NCBI RefSeq assembly: GCF_028368855.1
Contig: NZ_JAQNCY010000002.1
Coordinates: 272,233-336,232 of the forward strand
Source: Leisingera sp. SS27
GTDB taxonomy: Bacteria; Pseudomonadota; Alphaproteobacteria; Rhodobacterales; Rhodobacteraceae
Reading direction: 5' to 3'
DNA: 64,000 bases
This document shows, piece by piece, positions 35,898 through 44,168 of this stretch. Position 1 is the first letter of the stretch. Each line of letters starts with the position of its first letter. The translations under genes were made by a program, and so were the position numbers. The notes under the pieces were generated by a model that saw only the letters and a list, made by a program, of their open reading frames with translations, had not been told where the DNA came from and ran no database searches.

Positions 35898-36086
35898 CTA
35901 GCCCTTTTCAATCCAGTCAAGCAGCCCCTGTTTGAGCTGCCTCCTGATGTCAACGATCTGATGCAAAGCCTGGTCGATGACCTCCGCATCTTTTGATGCA
36001 TAGGCTGCTTCGAGAAGAGCGAATTGCTTGTCCAGGTTTGTTGCGAGTTCTCTGTCGCCGATCTCTGACTGTTCTGGAATATCCAT
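35898..36086 (-). CDS. Small hypothetical protein (62 aa) downstream of tniQ
   Basis: Starts at ATG 36086 with GAGAGG seven bases upstream (MDIPEQSEIGDREL) and ends LLDWIEKG. The protein is acidic and helical (FALLEAAYASKDAEVIDQAL). It lies 70 bases after tniQ in the same direction, so it is probably the last gene of the tnsABC-tniQ operon. No family recognized; it could be a small accessory factor. Confidence 0.55.
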   Translation of the reverse strand: MDIPEQSEIGDRELATNLDKQFALLEAAYASKDAEVIDQALHQIVDIRRQLKQGLLDWIEKG

Positions 36087-36156
36087 AGATTTGCCTCTCA
36101 TTGCTTTGGATGACTCACCGGGCGGTGTTTCACACCGCAAATCGGGCACCTGATGG

Positions 36157-37968
36157 TCAAGTTTGCCGTCCGCTGAGTTCTGCTGGAAGTAAATCTCGCC
36201 GGTAAACCCGGACAAAGCATGCAGTTTCCTCAACTGCCGGAATTTCTGCACGGTCCAATTTTCGCGCCATGTGAATTGGCGCTATCTTTGCTCCCTCAGC
36301 TATCTGGCCCAATGTCAGGTAACGGGTTTCAAATGCCCGTATGCTGTCTTGTGTTATGACAGCGTGGTGGTGGTTGGTGTCCGGATTCTGCCGCACGATC
36401 TGTTGTAGGAAACCTGCATCGCGCAGAGCCCGGACAGAGCTGATTCCAATCTGAAGGTATCTGGCGGTCTCCGCGGGTGTCAGGTCGCCTAACAGATTTT
36501 GTTGCGTTCTGACAGAACCTGCTTTGCAAGGCACGTGGATGGACCGCAGCCCTTCGCCGCCTCCGGACCGCACTAATTCCTCTAATTCTCCGTTTTGCCA
36601 AAGCTGGATTATCCGCACCAATCCAATTCCGTTCTCCCTGCAGTACTGGCTGATGGGCAGGTACCCCGTGCTGTTATCAACCTTGGGCAGCTCAGATACT
36701 GCCGCCGTTAATCTGTCGAGGTCCTCCAGGTAGACATACCGTAACGCGGTTCCGAATTTGATGGATCGCAGCAGCCCGCGGTTGATCAATGCCTTTACTT
36801 GGACAGGCCGCACTTGCAGAGCCGCAGCTGCGGCTGTGAGATTACATAGCCCGCTCCAGAATTCGAGCGCCCTGGCCAGTTGGTCAGGTGTAGTTTCTGT
36901 CAATTGCGCAGCCTCACCTTCCTGCAGCTGGTCGACATGCGCTATGAGACGTTTAAGCAGTGCAACACCGACACCAGATTGGATCCGCGCAGTGTCAAAT
37001 GACATGCGGTGTCTATCCGGCGGCGGTTTCCCAAGGATGCGTTTTTCAGGATTTGTGGTGTAATTCTCGAACACGAAACTCCGGACACAATCGGCGATCT
37101 CCACCAACTCGGTGTTCCGGTATGCCGTGCGAAGCCATGAATAGAAAGAACCGAGATCTCTTGAGCAGTAGGGGCGCTGATCCTTTGGTGCACACCTCAA
37201 GTCCTCCAATCGCTTCGCCAAGCTGTCATATCCGCCGGTGAGAACCCTGAGCCCCTCATCGCAATAGCGCTGAGATCTGGATAGTGGCTCCTGAAAAAGA
37301 AATTTCGCATCACCTCCAAGAATGGCGCTGCCCAGGGTCAAGCATGCCCGGTGCAATTGGGTGAGCTCCAGCCCCTTCAGCCAGTCGGCTTGGGGGCCGT
37401 CAAAAATCCTGTCGCGTACGTAGCTTTCGAAAACAGAGGGAAGATGCCTGGCGGGCTCAGACGCCGCCCGCCGGACTTTATCCCGGTGACGCAGAACCTG
37501 CGCCACTACATCATAAGCTTCATGAGAGGTTTCAGCCTTGGGCAGCTCAATAAGACTGACGCTGTGTTGCGCACAGCCGTGCAAACAAAGAATATTCCAC
37601 TCCAGCAACTGATGAATGCCCGGGATTCCCCTTTCCGCTATTGCCTCTTCAATGCAGACGGGACAAATGCGCGTGGCCGTTCGCCGAAACGCTCCCGTAC
37701 TGGAAAGGGTCTTCCCTATTCGATAGCGTCCGATCCCCTTCTGTTCAGGGTTCCACCGCTCCAATTGACTACGGTCAATACCACCTAGTTCAGAGAGCAA
37801 ATCAAGTTGATCTGCATGGCCCGAACATAGAAAGGGCCACCGCATTCCCATATCGGAGCAAAAAACACGGGGAGCCGTCTCATTCCGGGCAGCCATCCGC
37901 GATACGATGCTAGCAGGCGTCTCCCCTGCAAGGGGCGTAACAGATAAAGCAAGTTGCCCGGTGAGCAT
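36157..37968 (-). CDS. tniQ: TniQ-family transposition target-selection protein with multiple C-terminal HTH-like motifs
   Basis: A 603-residue TniQ/TnsD-type protein. The N-terminal TniQ domain has the opening TPLAGETPASIVSRMA and a zinc-binding set Cys102, Cys105, Cys132, His135 (CPVC...CAQH). The C-terminal half has at least three excisionase/MerR-like helix-turn-helix segments: LTAAAAALQVRPVQVKALIN (about 390), LTPAETARYLQIGISSVRAL (about 510) and LTLGQIAEGAKIAPIHMARK (about 565). This suggests sequence-specific target DNA recognition, as in TnsD. It is longer than the roughly 400-residue TniQ of Tn5053-type elements. Last large gene of the transposition operon. Confidence 0.88.
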   Translation of the reverse strand: MLTGQLALSVTPLAGETPASIVSRMAARNETAPRVFCSDMGMRWPFLCSGHADQLDLLSELGGIDRSQLERWNPEQKGIGRYRIGKTLSSTGAFRRTATRICPVCIEEAIAERGIPGIHQLLEWNILCLHGCAQHSVSLIELPKAETSHEAYDVVAQVLRHRDKVRRAASEPARHLPSVFESYVRDRIFDGPQADWLKGLELTQLHRACLTLGSAILGGDAKFLFQEPLSRSQRYCDEGLRVLTGGYDSLAKRLEDLRCAPKDQRPYCSRDLGSFYSWLRTAYRNTELVEIADCVRSFVFENYTTNPEKRILGKPPPDRHRMSFDTARIQSGVGVALLKRLIAHVDQLQEGEAAQLTETTPDQLARALEFWSGLCNLTAAAAALQVRPVQVKALINRGLLRSIKFGTALRYVYLEDLDRLTAAVSELPKVDNSTGYLPISQYCRENGIGLVRIIQLWQNGELEELVRSGGGEGLRSIHVPCKAGSVRTQQNLLGDLTPAETARYLQIGISSVRALRDAGFLQQIVRQNPDTNHHHAVITQDSIRAFETRYLTLGQIAEGAKIAPIHMARKLDRAEIPAVEETACFVRVYRRDLLPAELSGRQT

Positions 37969-37969
37969 T

Positions 37970-38941
37970 TCAGCACCCCCCTTTTACGTCATCATTGAAG
38001 CATTGCCGCGGGTCGATGTGGTAAAAGTCTTCTGCAATGAAGGGATTCAGACCTGGGATTGCGGCCGTACGCATGTGGTAAACTGCAGCAAAATGCCTCT
38101 TACTGACTACTGTACTCCCCCCTTCAGATCTCAGGGCATCGGTTATTGTCTCCACGATATATTGCGCGAGAAGACCGAATTCGTAGTCAGCAGCGTGCAT
38201 CAGACGGGAGGCAAAATCTGCTGTCCTGACATCCTCGTGCCATTCCAAGGTCGCCCGATCACAGTAACGTGCCACAAGGCTCAGAACCTGATCCTGCCCG
38301 GTGTATTCGGAAAGGCGCTCAATCTCGATGGGGTAGAGACGCCGCGCGAGCTGGGGATCCTGGTTCACAATCACCTTCAATCCAGGCATTCCAGTCAACA
38401 GGAGCCCAACGGGCCATTGGCTGTTCTCCATCAAAGATTTACGCGTGTTGACGACAGCCTGTCGCTCTTTATCAGTTTGGTGCTGAGCAAGATCCTGCGC
38501 CTCATCAAGATGCAAAAACAATGTTTGCCGCAGCTTCAGCTGGCGTCTGACCATATCCCAGATAACCGGCGCAGACCGGTCACGGGACAAAGGATAGCCC
38601 AAAGCCTGGAGGGTTGCCGTGCCAACATGTTTCATACTGGCGGGAGATGGAACGTGCAAACCGGCCAGCTCCATTGTCCCGTCTGGATCGTCGCATACTA
38701 GGCGGTTCTGATACCGCCGCCGCAATTCCTTGATGGCAGATGTCTTTCCGGCGCCAGACTGCCCCACCAGAACAATTCCCCGAAGATTGGACACGATCCC
38801 TTCCGCCATGTCCGCACGCCGCTGCTCCAGAAGCTGGCCAAAGTAACTGTCGAGCCGTTCATAGGCCTCGGTTGGGACGTAGGCTGAACGGATGTCCTGA
38901 ATAATCTGGCGGGTTCTAGGGTTTATCTTGTTCATCTTCAT
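37970..38941 (-). CDS. tnsC: TnsC/TniB-type AAA+ transposition ATPase
   Basis: A 323-residue AAA+ protein. Walker A is GQSGAGKTS near residue 56, Walker B is LFLHLDEAQDL near 140, and sensor regions follow (LLLTGMPGLKVIV). TnsC connects the target-selector (TniQ) with the TnsAB transposase. The start at 38941 has GGAGG seven bases upstream and overlaps the tnsB 3' end by 26 bases. The tniQ start lies directly downstream. Confidence 0.92.
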   Translation of the reverse strand: MKMNKINPRTRQIIQDIRSAYVPTEAYERLDSYFGQLLEQRRADMAEGIVSNLRGIVLVGQSGAGKTSAIKELRRRYQNRLVCDDPDGTMELAGLHVPSPASMKHVGTATLQALGYPLSRDRSAPVIWDMVRRQLKLRQTLFLHLDEAQDLAQHQTDKERQAVVNTRKSLMENSQWPVGLLLTGMPGLKVIVNQDPQLARRLYPIEIERLSEYTGQDQVLSLVARYCDRATLEWHEDVRTADFASRLMHAADYEFGLLAQYIVETITDALRSEGGSTVVSKRHFAAVYHMRTAAIPGLNPFIAEDFYHIDPRQCFNDDVKGGC

Positions 38942-41078
38942 CACTGAACCTCCAAACAAAAGATTGCGGATCTGACGTTTCAGAGCCTTCTCGCGGTGCG
39001 GTGGAGCTCTTTTGACCGGCATCAGAAGGAAATTTGACATCCGCCCGGGTGTTAAGTGCATCGGCGATGCGGGTGACGTCGCTCCTGCCAACTTCGGCGA
39101 TTGTCCCGGTCTCAAAGGCAAGATTGAGCCCTAGGAAACACTCATTCTCTGCGCGCCGGATATCCCTTGCAGAAACAGTAAGCGGGCCAATCTGGCGCCA
39201 TGCTCGTTGATTGTCGTCAAGCTGCTTGATGCGTTCTAAAGCGGCATCAACAACGTCTACGTGAAGCCGCGCATCAGATCGGTTTCGGCGGCGGAAATCC
39301 TGGGCTGCCGCCTCCCACACCGAAAGTGATATGCCAACCGCCTGTGCAATGCCCGCTTTGAGCGTGTGCCAGGCGTCATCGAACCAAACCGATAAGTGGC
39401 CAAGATCTTCCGGATCAAGCCGGACATCGACCTGAGCACCGCCACACCGCTGGAAATAGCGTGCCAATTCAACACTATTGTAGGCTATTCCGCAGACAAG
39501 AACGCCATGCCGACCGAGCTGGCGCTGAAGCGGTACACCGAGGATATGACGCAGCACATGGGGCGATTTGGCCGGACTATGTCCAAATTTGCGCTCCAGC
39601 CGATCCCAGGTGTCTGCAGGGGTCGCGTATGCCAACCCTTGATGTGACCGGTGATGATAAGCATCAACTACGAAACGCACCAACAACTCGACGATACTTT
39701 CCGCCGTATGCACAACATATTTGTCGGCTGGGTAATCACCACGCTCCTGCGGGTTGCCAAATGTCCGCCCTGTCAGGAACGGCATCAGCATAGTCCCTAG
39801 AGATCGAAACACACGTTCAACACGGGCGCGTAACTTGGGCACGCCCGCTGGCAGCACTTCATAACCAATCCCCAGGTCAGAAAGTGCGGCCTTGAATTCC
39901 GGGTTCACGAACGAGGGCCCGTTGTCGACGACGACATTGAAGATATGACCGTGCTGCACCCACTCCCGCTGACAGCCCAGATCTGCGGAAATCTGAGACT
40001 TACTCCGCATCGCCAACCACAGAGTGGCCAAAGCCGTCTCCACAGACGGCGTCTTTGCCAGTTTGACAGCCAAAATGACACGTGTGGCCGCATCGATGGC
40101 TACGCAGACCCAGAAGCGACCGGTTTTCAGCTCATCGAATTTTGGATCACTGGCATCGACACCTGAAGCATCCAGAATGGCCAAGAGGTCGATTTGCCAC
40201 TCATCCATCTCAATCCGCTGCAGCGGGGCCTCGACCTCAAGACCTTGTCCGTAGGGCCCGTACTTGTTTTTGGCGACGGCCAGCCCGTGTCGTGCAGCAC
40301 ATGTCTCGAACCTGTTTAGCTCCTCAATGCGACGCCGAACCGTTCGTTCAGAGACCTCTCGCTCGGGCATGTGATCACCCAAAGCTCGAGTTTTGTAAAG
40401 CTGCCGAACTGCACGATTGGCTTCTTCTGTCACTCGCGACACATTCACGCGGTTGGGGTGAAGAAATGTCTTTATGGCATTCTGGACTAACCCCTCAACC
40501 TGCCTTGAAATTCCTTTGGCGTTCGACCCATTGAACCGGGATCGCTTTACGAAACACATGGGATCTCTGGTTTTCTGCCAATCCCGAACCCAATTCATAA
40601 GCGATGTACGGCAGGGCGGCTTCCGCTTCAGCAGCATGGCAAGTTCAGGCCCGTTCTGTCCTATCCGAATGGCTTCAAGCAGCTTAGCTTCCATGCGGCG
40701 TGTCAGCTCTGGCAGGAACTTGGCAACACCCTTTTCTGATCGCGTTACCTCGAAGTTTCCCTCGGCTTCTAGAAACCCCTCAACCCACATTTGCTTCCAG
40801 AAGATCAATGCCTTTTCATCTGGTCTCATTCGGCTGATGATGGATCTCCCAGCCAATGCCCTGCGGGCGGCCTGCGCGCAGGAGAAGTACCCATATTCGA
40901 TTGTGGCATGGCCGCTATCGAGCATGGACTTCAGGTCAGCGTGGCTCAAACTCATGGGATGCTGCGAGCCATCCATAGAACGTATGTCGACTGTAGAATC
41001 CGATACCCTGTCGATGATTTGTACCCGTCCTGAGGCGATCAGAGCATCCGACTTGCTTAGGCGAAGTTTCACTGGCAT
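38916..41078 (-). CDS. tnsB: TnsB/TniA-type DDE transposase
   Basis: A 720-residue Mu/Tn7-type transposase. The RNase H-fold catalytic triad is visible as Asp292 (RIEMDEWQ), Asp385 (VVVDNGPSF) and Glu421 (RARVERVFRSL), with D-35-E spacing. N-terminal DNA-binding segments (ISRQVEGLVQNAIKTF, ERTVRRRIEELNRF) and a C-terminal Mu-type beta-barrel (HLSVWFDDAWH) follow family order. It cuts and joins the 3' ends. GGAGG precedes the ATG, which overlaps the tnsA stop by one base. Confidence 0.93.
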   Translation of the reverse strand: MPVKLRLSKSDALIASGRVQIIDRVSDSTVDIRSMDGSQHPMSLSHADLKSMLDSGHATIEYGYFSCAQAARRALAGRSIISRMRPDEKALIFWKQMWVEGFLEAEGNFEVTRSEKGVAKFLPELTRRMEAKLLEAIRIGQNGPELAMLLKRKPPCRTSLMNWVRDWQKTRDPMCFVKRSRFNGSNAKGISRQVEGLVQNAIKTFLHPNRVNVSRVTEEANRAVRQLYKTRALGDHMPEREVSERTVRRRIEELNRFETCAARHGLAVAKNKYGPYGQGLEVEAPLQRIEMDEWQIDLLAILDASGVDASDPKFDELKTGRFWVCVAIDAATRVILAVKLAKTPSVETALATLWLAMRSKSQISADLGCQREWVQHGHIFNVVVDNGPSFVNPEFKAALSDLGIGYEVLPAGVPKLRARVERVFRSLGTMLMPFLTGRTFGNPQERGDYPADKYVVHTAESIVELLVRFVVDAYHHRSHQGLAYATPADTWDRLERKFGHSPAKSPHVLRHILGVPLQRQLGRHGVLVCGIAYNSVELARYFQRCGGAQVDVRLDPEDLGHLSVWFDDAWHTLKAGIAQAVGISLSVWEAAAQDFRRRNRSDARLHVDVVDAALERIKQLDDNQRAWRQIGPLTVSARDIRRAENECFLGLNLAFETGTIAEVGRSDVTRIADALNTRADVKFPSDAGQKSSTAPREGSETSDPQSFVWRFSDEDEQDKP

Positions 41079-41770
41079 CAGCCGGCCTCCACTGGAGACA
41101 GGACACTGAGTTCTGTGATCGGACACATCAGATCCGTCGAGACAACGCCTGCGAAAATCGATCGAAAGACCGCTCTGAAAGCACGCCCGCCCAACCCGCT
41201 GGAATCTACGATCTCCTTGACCTGGACGTCCCCAGTCAGGCCCTTCAGCCGCGTCGAAACAAGTAAATCGGCATCTGGGTCGGCTGTACCACTGAACATG
41301 TGTAACAATTCTGCATTGCGCACTTCAGCTGGCGAAAAGCTGTTCTCCGTGACCAGAACGGCGTCATCTGCGATACGCAAAGGAAGCTGTGCGCGTAGCA
41401 GCGCTAGGTGTTCGCCAAAATTGTATCTCTCGACCAGGCCTTCGGGCTTGACAGCGATCGCCAGTTTCTTCCCGTCATCACGAGTGACCAGATAGTCAAA
41501 TGTATGATATTTGATACGCCCGTCCGGCCCGCGGAACTCAACTTGCGGCGGCTGGTCCCAAACGTCGACCACGCCTCTTTGCGCCAAAATTACCAGTAGG
41601 CATTTCCGCTCCAGATCACTCTCGAAGATAACCTGCCGCGAGGCGGTTTCTGATCGCAATTTGGCAAGCAGAAACCCGCGTGCACTCGCTTTAGAGCGGG
41701 CTGGGAACATTCGCGTCGCCCGGCTACGTTTCGGAGGGACATAAGGTCCCTCAGAGGTCAATTCATACAT
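41078..41770 (-). CDS. tnsA: TnsA-type endonuclease of a Tn7-like transposon
   Basis: A 230-residue protein with a restriction-endonuclease-like core followed by a C-terminal winged-helix region. Catalytic candidates are Glu54 in VIFESDLERK, Asp92 in YHTFDYLV and Lys108 in AIAVKPEG. Tn7 TnsA uses E63, D114, Q130 and K132; here the Gln position is Ala106. TnsA cuts the 5' ends, so together with TnsB the element should move by cut-and-paste, unlike Tn5053-type elements without TnsA. First gene of the leftward operon. Confidence 0.85.
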   Translation of the reverse strand: MYELTSEGPYVPPKRSRATRMFPARSKASARGFLLAKLRSETASRQVIFESDLERKCLLVILAQRGVVDVWDQPPQVEFRGPDGRIKYHTFDYLVTRDDGKKLAIAVKPEGLVERYNFGEHLALLRAQLPLRIADDAVLVTENSFSPAEVRNAELLHMFSGTADPDADLLVSTRLKGLTGDVQVKEIVDSSGLGGRAFRAVFRSIFAGVVSTDLMCPITELSVLSPVEAG

Positions 41771-41785
41771 CAGTAGTTGTCCCGC

Positions 41786-42046
41786 GCCGCAGAGCTGACT
41801 GCGGCATCGTTGGGATCCCTTCTTCGGTTAAAGACACAGAGACCCGCGCACAGAAGCGAACTGCACGGTTGACCGGATCCGGAATTTGGGTCATGAAGAA
41901 GACGTATCGGGGTCGATCTTGATACGTCTAAGGGGCTTCGGAGCTGCAACTCCGAGGCCTTTTGCTTTTCTAACTCATGCTAAAATTCCTTTCTCGTTGG
42001 CCTGAATTCAAAGGCTGCAAAGATGGAGGTAAAGGGAGTTACCTCC
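41786..42046. other. Highly structured intergenic region beside tnsA
   Basis: The 41771-42316 stretch has no supported gene but contains four strong inverted repeats: GCCGCAG/CTGCGGC (41786-41805), AGACGTATC/GATACGTCT (41900-41929), GGCTTCGGAG/CTCCGAGGCC (41934-41959, one G-U) and GGAGGTAA/TTACCTCC (42025-42046). The tnsA-side transposon end with TnsB sites is expected near here. No repeated TnsB-like motif was identified. Confidence 0.6.
41885..41969 (+). ncRNA. Candidate small RNA with intrinsic terminator
   Basis: On the plus strand a possible -35 TTGACC (about 41870) precedes a stretch with a 9-base-pair hairpin (41900-41929). A rho-independent terminator follows: a 10-base-pair stem 41934-41959, then TTTTGCTTTT. 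There is no upstream plus-strand gene for this terminator to serve, because tnsA runs the other way. It may therefore end a short RNA of roughly 80-90 bases. Alternatives are an attenuator for the gene at 42317 or a terminator of antisense transcription from the element. Confidence 0.4.
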
Positions 42047-42316
42047 TGCGTGCACCTGTCAGCCCGATGACAAGGCAAAACCGCGCCGCATGGATACCCA
42101 AACAGGCAGTCGGGAGACGATTCTCACAGCCACTGGATCACGACGAGCTTTAACGCGCCTTCAAGATTTGTAAATTGTTTATTTTTTTCAGAATGTTACA
42201 TCAATCCGGCCTCAAATTTCGGATTACGAAGCTTGATGAGGCTGTGCAGTTTAAGGCAATTCACCTTGAAGGCTGAATTGGAACAGGTTTTCCGGAGTTG
42301 GTGGCTGCAAGGGGAC

Positions 42317-42847
42317 ATGGATATGGTTAAGGTCGCTTTCAGTGCGGATCCCCAACGGCAGAATTGGCTTTACGTTAAGGCGGCAACAGGAAGCTGGCAT
42401 TCATGCTCGCGCCGCCGGATCAGAGTTGCCTTCAATAGAGCCGAAAACCTGAAACAGCTTGCTGAATGGCTTGGGGTTTCCCCAATGATGGTACGCCGGA
42501 TTCTTACAATTGCTGGGATCGATTTTGTGAGACGGCTTTATTCCATCTACATGAGCGGCAATTCTTGTGAGCATCTTGCCGCGCAAAACGGAATGAAGCC
42601 CGCCACGTTGTCAAAGTTGTTCAAGAACAAGGGCTTCTCTGTCAAGCGTGGACGCCCGTACGTGCAATTGCCAAGGGAGCAGGCCGATCAGGCCTGGCGT
42701 TGCACCGGTACAGTCAACAGCTTTGCCCGTGCCTTAAATCTTCACTGGAAGACGGCCAAGAATATCCATCAAGAGCATGCGCTACCGAAGCCTAGTCTGA
42801 AATACAGGCGTTTCGAATGTTATGCGCTCGAGGTTCGGCCACCATGA
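42317..42847 (+). CDS. Putative DNA-binding protein divergent from tnsA
   Basis: About 176 residues with an AAGGGG ribosome-binding site; the ATG at 42317 or the one at 42323 are both possible, and the frame is open to 42233. Two helix-turn-helix-like segments are visible (LKQLAEWLGVSPMMVRRILT and AAQNGMKPATLSKLFKNKGF), followed by VNSFARALNLHWKTAKNIH. It is a paralogue of the product at 35045-35521. No named family recognized. Position next to tnsA, divergently transcribed, suggests a regulator or accessory factor of the transposon. Confidence 0.65.
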   Translation: MDMVKVAFSADPQRQNWLYVKAATGSWHSCSRRRIRVAFNRAENLKQLAEWLGVSPMMVRRILTIAGIDFVRRLYSIYMSGNSCEHLAAQNGMKPATLSKLFKNKGFSVKRGRPYVQLPREQADQAWRCTGTVNSFARALNLHWKTAKNIHQEHALPKPSLKYRRFECYALEVRPP

Positions 42848-43232
42848 TGCGTCCGCTGAAACAGACGATGCTGGCCTCAACAAGCCGCACCTGTCCTTCA
42901 AAACCGGATGTGAAACGGGAAAGATGGCGGGACGAAGCCACTGCTTCTGTCGCCAAAAGCAATTACGGCTGGCAGCCCGAACCGGACATGCGAATGAGGC
43001 ACGCGGTGCTGGATGCTGCAGGCGCGAGGCTTGCCAGCCAATTCATCCATTGCGGACGTTCATCCAGGCACGGGCAATATTTTCGAAGCTTCGCTCTCGG
43101 CCCGAGGATTCCCCATTTCATCGCTCGGTTGACCTAACCGCAATTAGCCGCGCTGCTGAATTAGCATGTTAGAATTATGCACCAACGTCGGGTTGGTGTC
43201 GTGGAAGGGCGTGGCGGATCGGAGAGCCTATC

Positions 43233-43865
43233 ATGCCCATTGCCAATTTACCCGCCATTCGCGCGTGCCGCCCAGCCTGGAACAAGGGGCGCGTTGTCGG
43301 TCAGAAGCGGCCGCTCCTGCCAAAACACGTCTGGGCCATTCGCGTCCGTTTGGAGATCGCCCGGAACCACAGGGATCTTGCCCTGTTCAACCTGGCCATC
43401 GACAGCAAGCTGCGTGGCTGTGATCTGGTGAAACTGAGGGTCGCGGATGTCTATGCTTCGGGCCAGTTCAAGGAACGCGCCTCGATTGTCCAGAGCAAAA
43501 CCCAGCGGCCTGTTCGCTTCGAGATAACGGAGGGCACGCGCAAGTCGCTCTCGCGATGGATGGAGGAACCGATGATGGTCGGCTCAGAATACCTCTGGCC
43601 GGGCCGATTTCACGATCGTCTACACATCTCAACGCGGCAGTACGCCCGTCTGGTGCGGGTCTGGGTGAGATCCATCGGGCTGGATTCCACATCCTATGGG
43701 ACGCATTCCATGCGCCGGACAAAGGTGGCGCATATCTACAGAAAGACTGGCAACCTGCGGGCCGTTCAGCTCCTGCTCGGACATACCAAGATGGACAGCA
43801 CCGTCCGCTATCTCGGCGTCGAGCTGGAGGATGCTCTCGCGATCTCTGAAAGCGTGGAAATTTGA
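43233..43865 (+). CDS. Tyrosine-type site-specific integrase, short form (210 aa)
   Basis: A 210-residue protein that contains essentially only the catalytic domain. Active-site elements are Arg in SKLRGCDLVKL, Lys near VQSKTQRP, HSMRR (H-x-x-R), the GHTKMDST His and the Tyr in VRYLGVE. There is no separate N-terminal core-binding domain. GGAG lies eight bases before the ATG. Short stand-alone recombinases of this kind are common in alphaproteobacterial mobile regions. An inverted partial copy of its 3' end lies at 33468-33600. Confidence 0.9.
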   Translation: MPIANLPAIRACRPAWNKGRVVGQKRPLLPKHVWAIRVRLEIARNHRDLALFNLAIDSKLRGCDLVKLRVADVYASGQFKERASIVQSKTQRPVRFEITEGTRKSLSRWMEEPMMVGSEYLWPGRFHDRLHISTRQYARLVRVWVRSIGLDSTSYGTHSMRRTKVAHIYRKTGNLRAVQLLLGHTKMDSTVRYLGVELEDALAISESVEI

Positions 43866-44168
43866 AGAATTTGGGCCGCTTGCAAAGGCGGCCCGAAGCG
43901 GACCACCGGCCTGTCGCACAGGCGACTAGGAATAGACAGCCTAAAACCGAATTTCAGCGTGGGCCTTCTAAGAAATCGGGCATGTACACAGTTTACGCAT
44001 CGGCCAGAGGAGTTTCGCTGAGCAAGTCTATGAATGTGGGCAGCACCCTTCAGGCAGGCGCGCCGCCTGTAGGTCCGCAGGCTCAATTCTTCTGAAACCG
44101 AGAAAAACATGTCGGCCAGATCGAAGCTAAAGAAGCGCTCTCAGAACCGTGCAGCTAAATCTCGGCAC
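43866..44168. other. Boundary between mobile region and polysaccharide locus
   Basis: No gene is supported. GGGCCGC/GCGGCCC (43873-43894) forms a hairpin just after the integrase stop and is shared with the copy at 33.5 kb; it lacks a T-run. Homology to the 33.5-kb copy ends near 43895. Confidence 0.5.

Noticed and set aside
36157..42316. CRISPR-associated transposon
   Set aside because: No Cas genes and no repeat-spacer array were found near tnsABC-tniQ; the hairpins beside tnsA are single palindromes, not repeats.
42817..43137. 106-residue frame between the DNA-binding protein and the integrase
   Set aside because: No ribosome-binding site, it overlaps the preceding gene and two other frames are equally open; composition is not convincing.
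43866..44168. tRNA gene as integrase attachment site
   Set aside because: No cloverleaf-like sequence or CCA-type acceptor end could be recognized on either side of the integrase.
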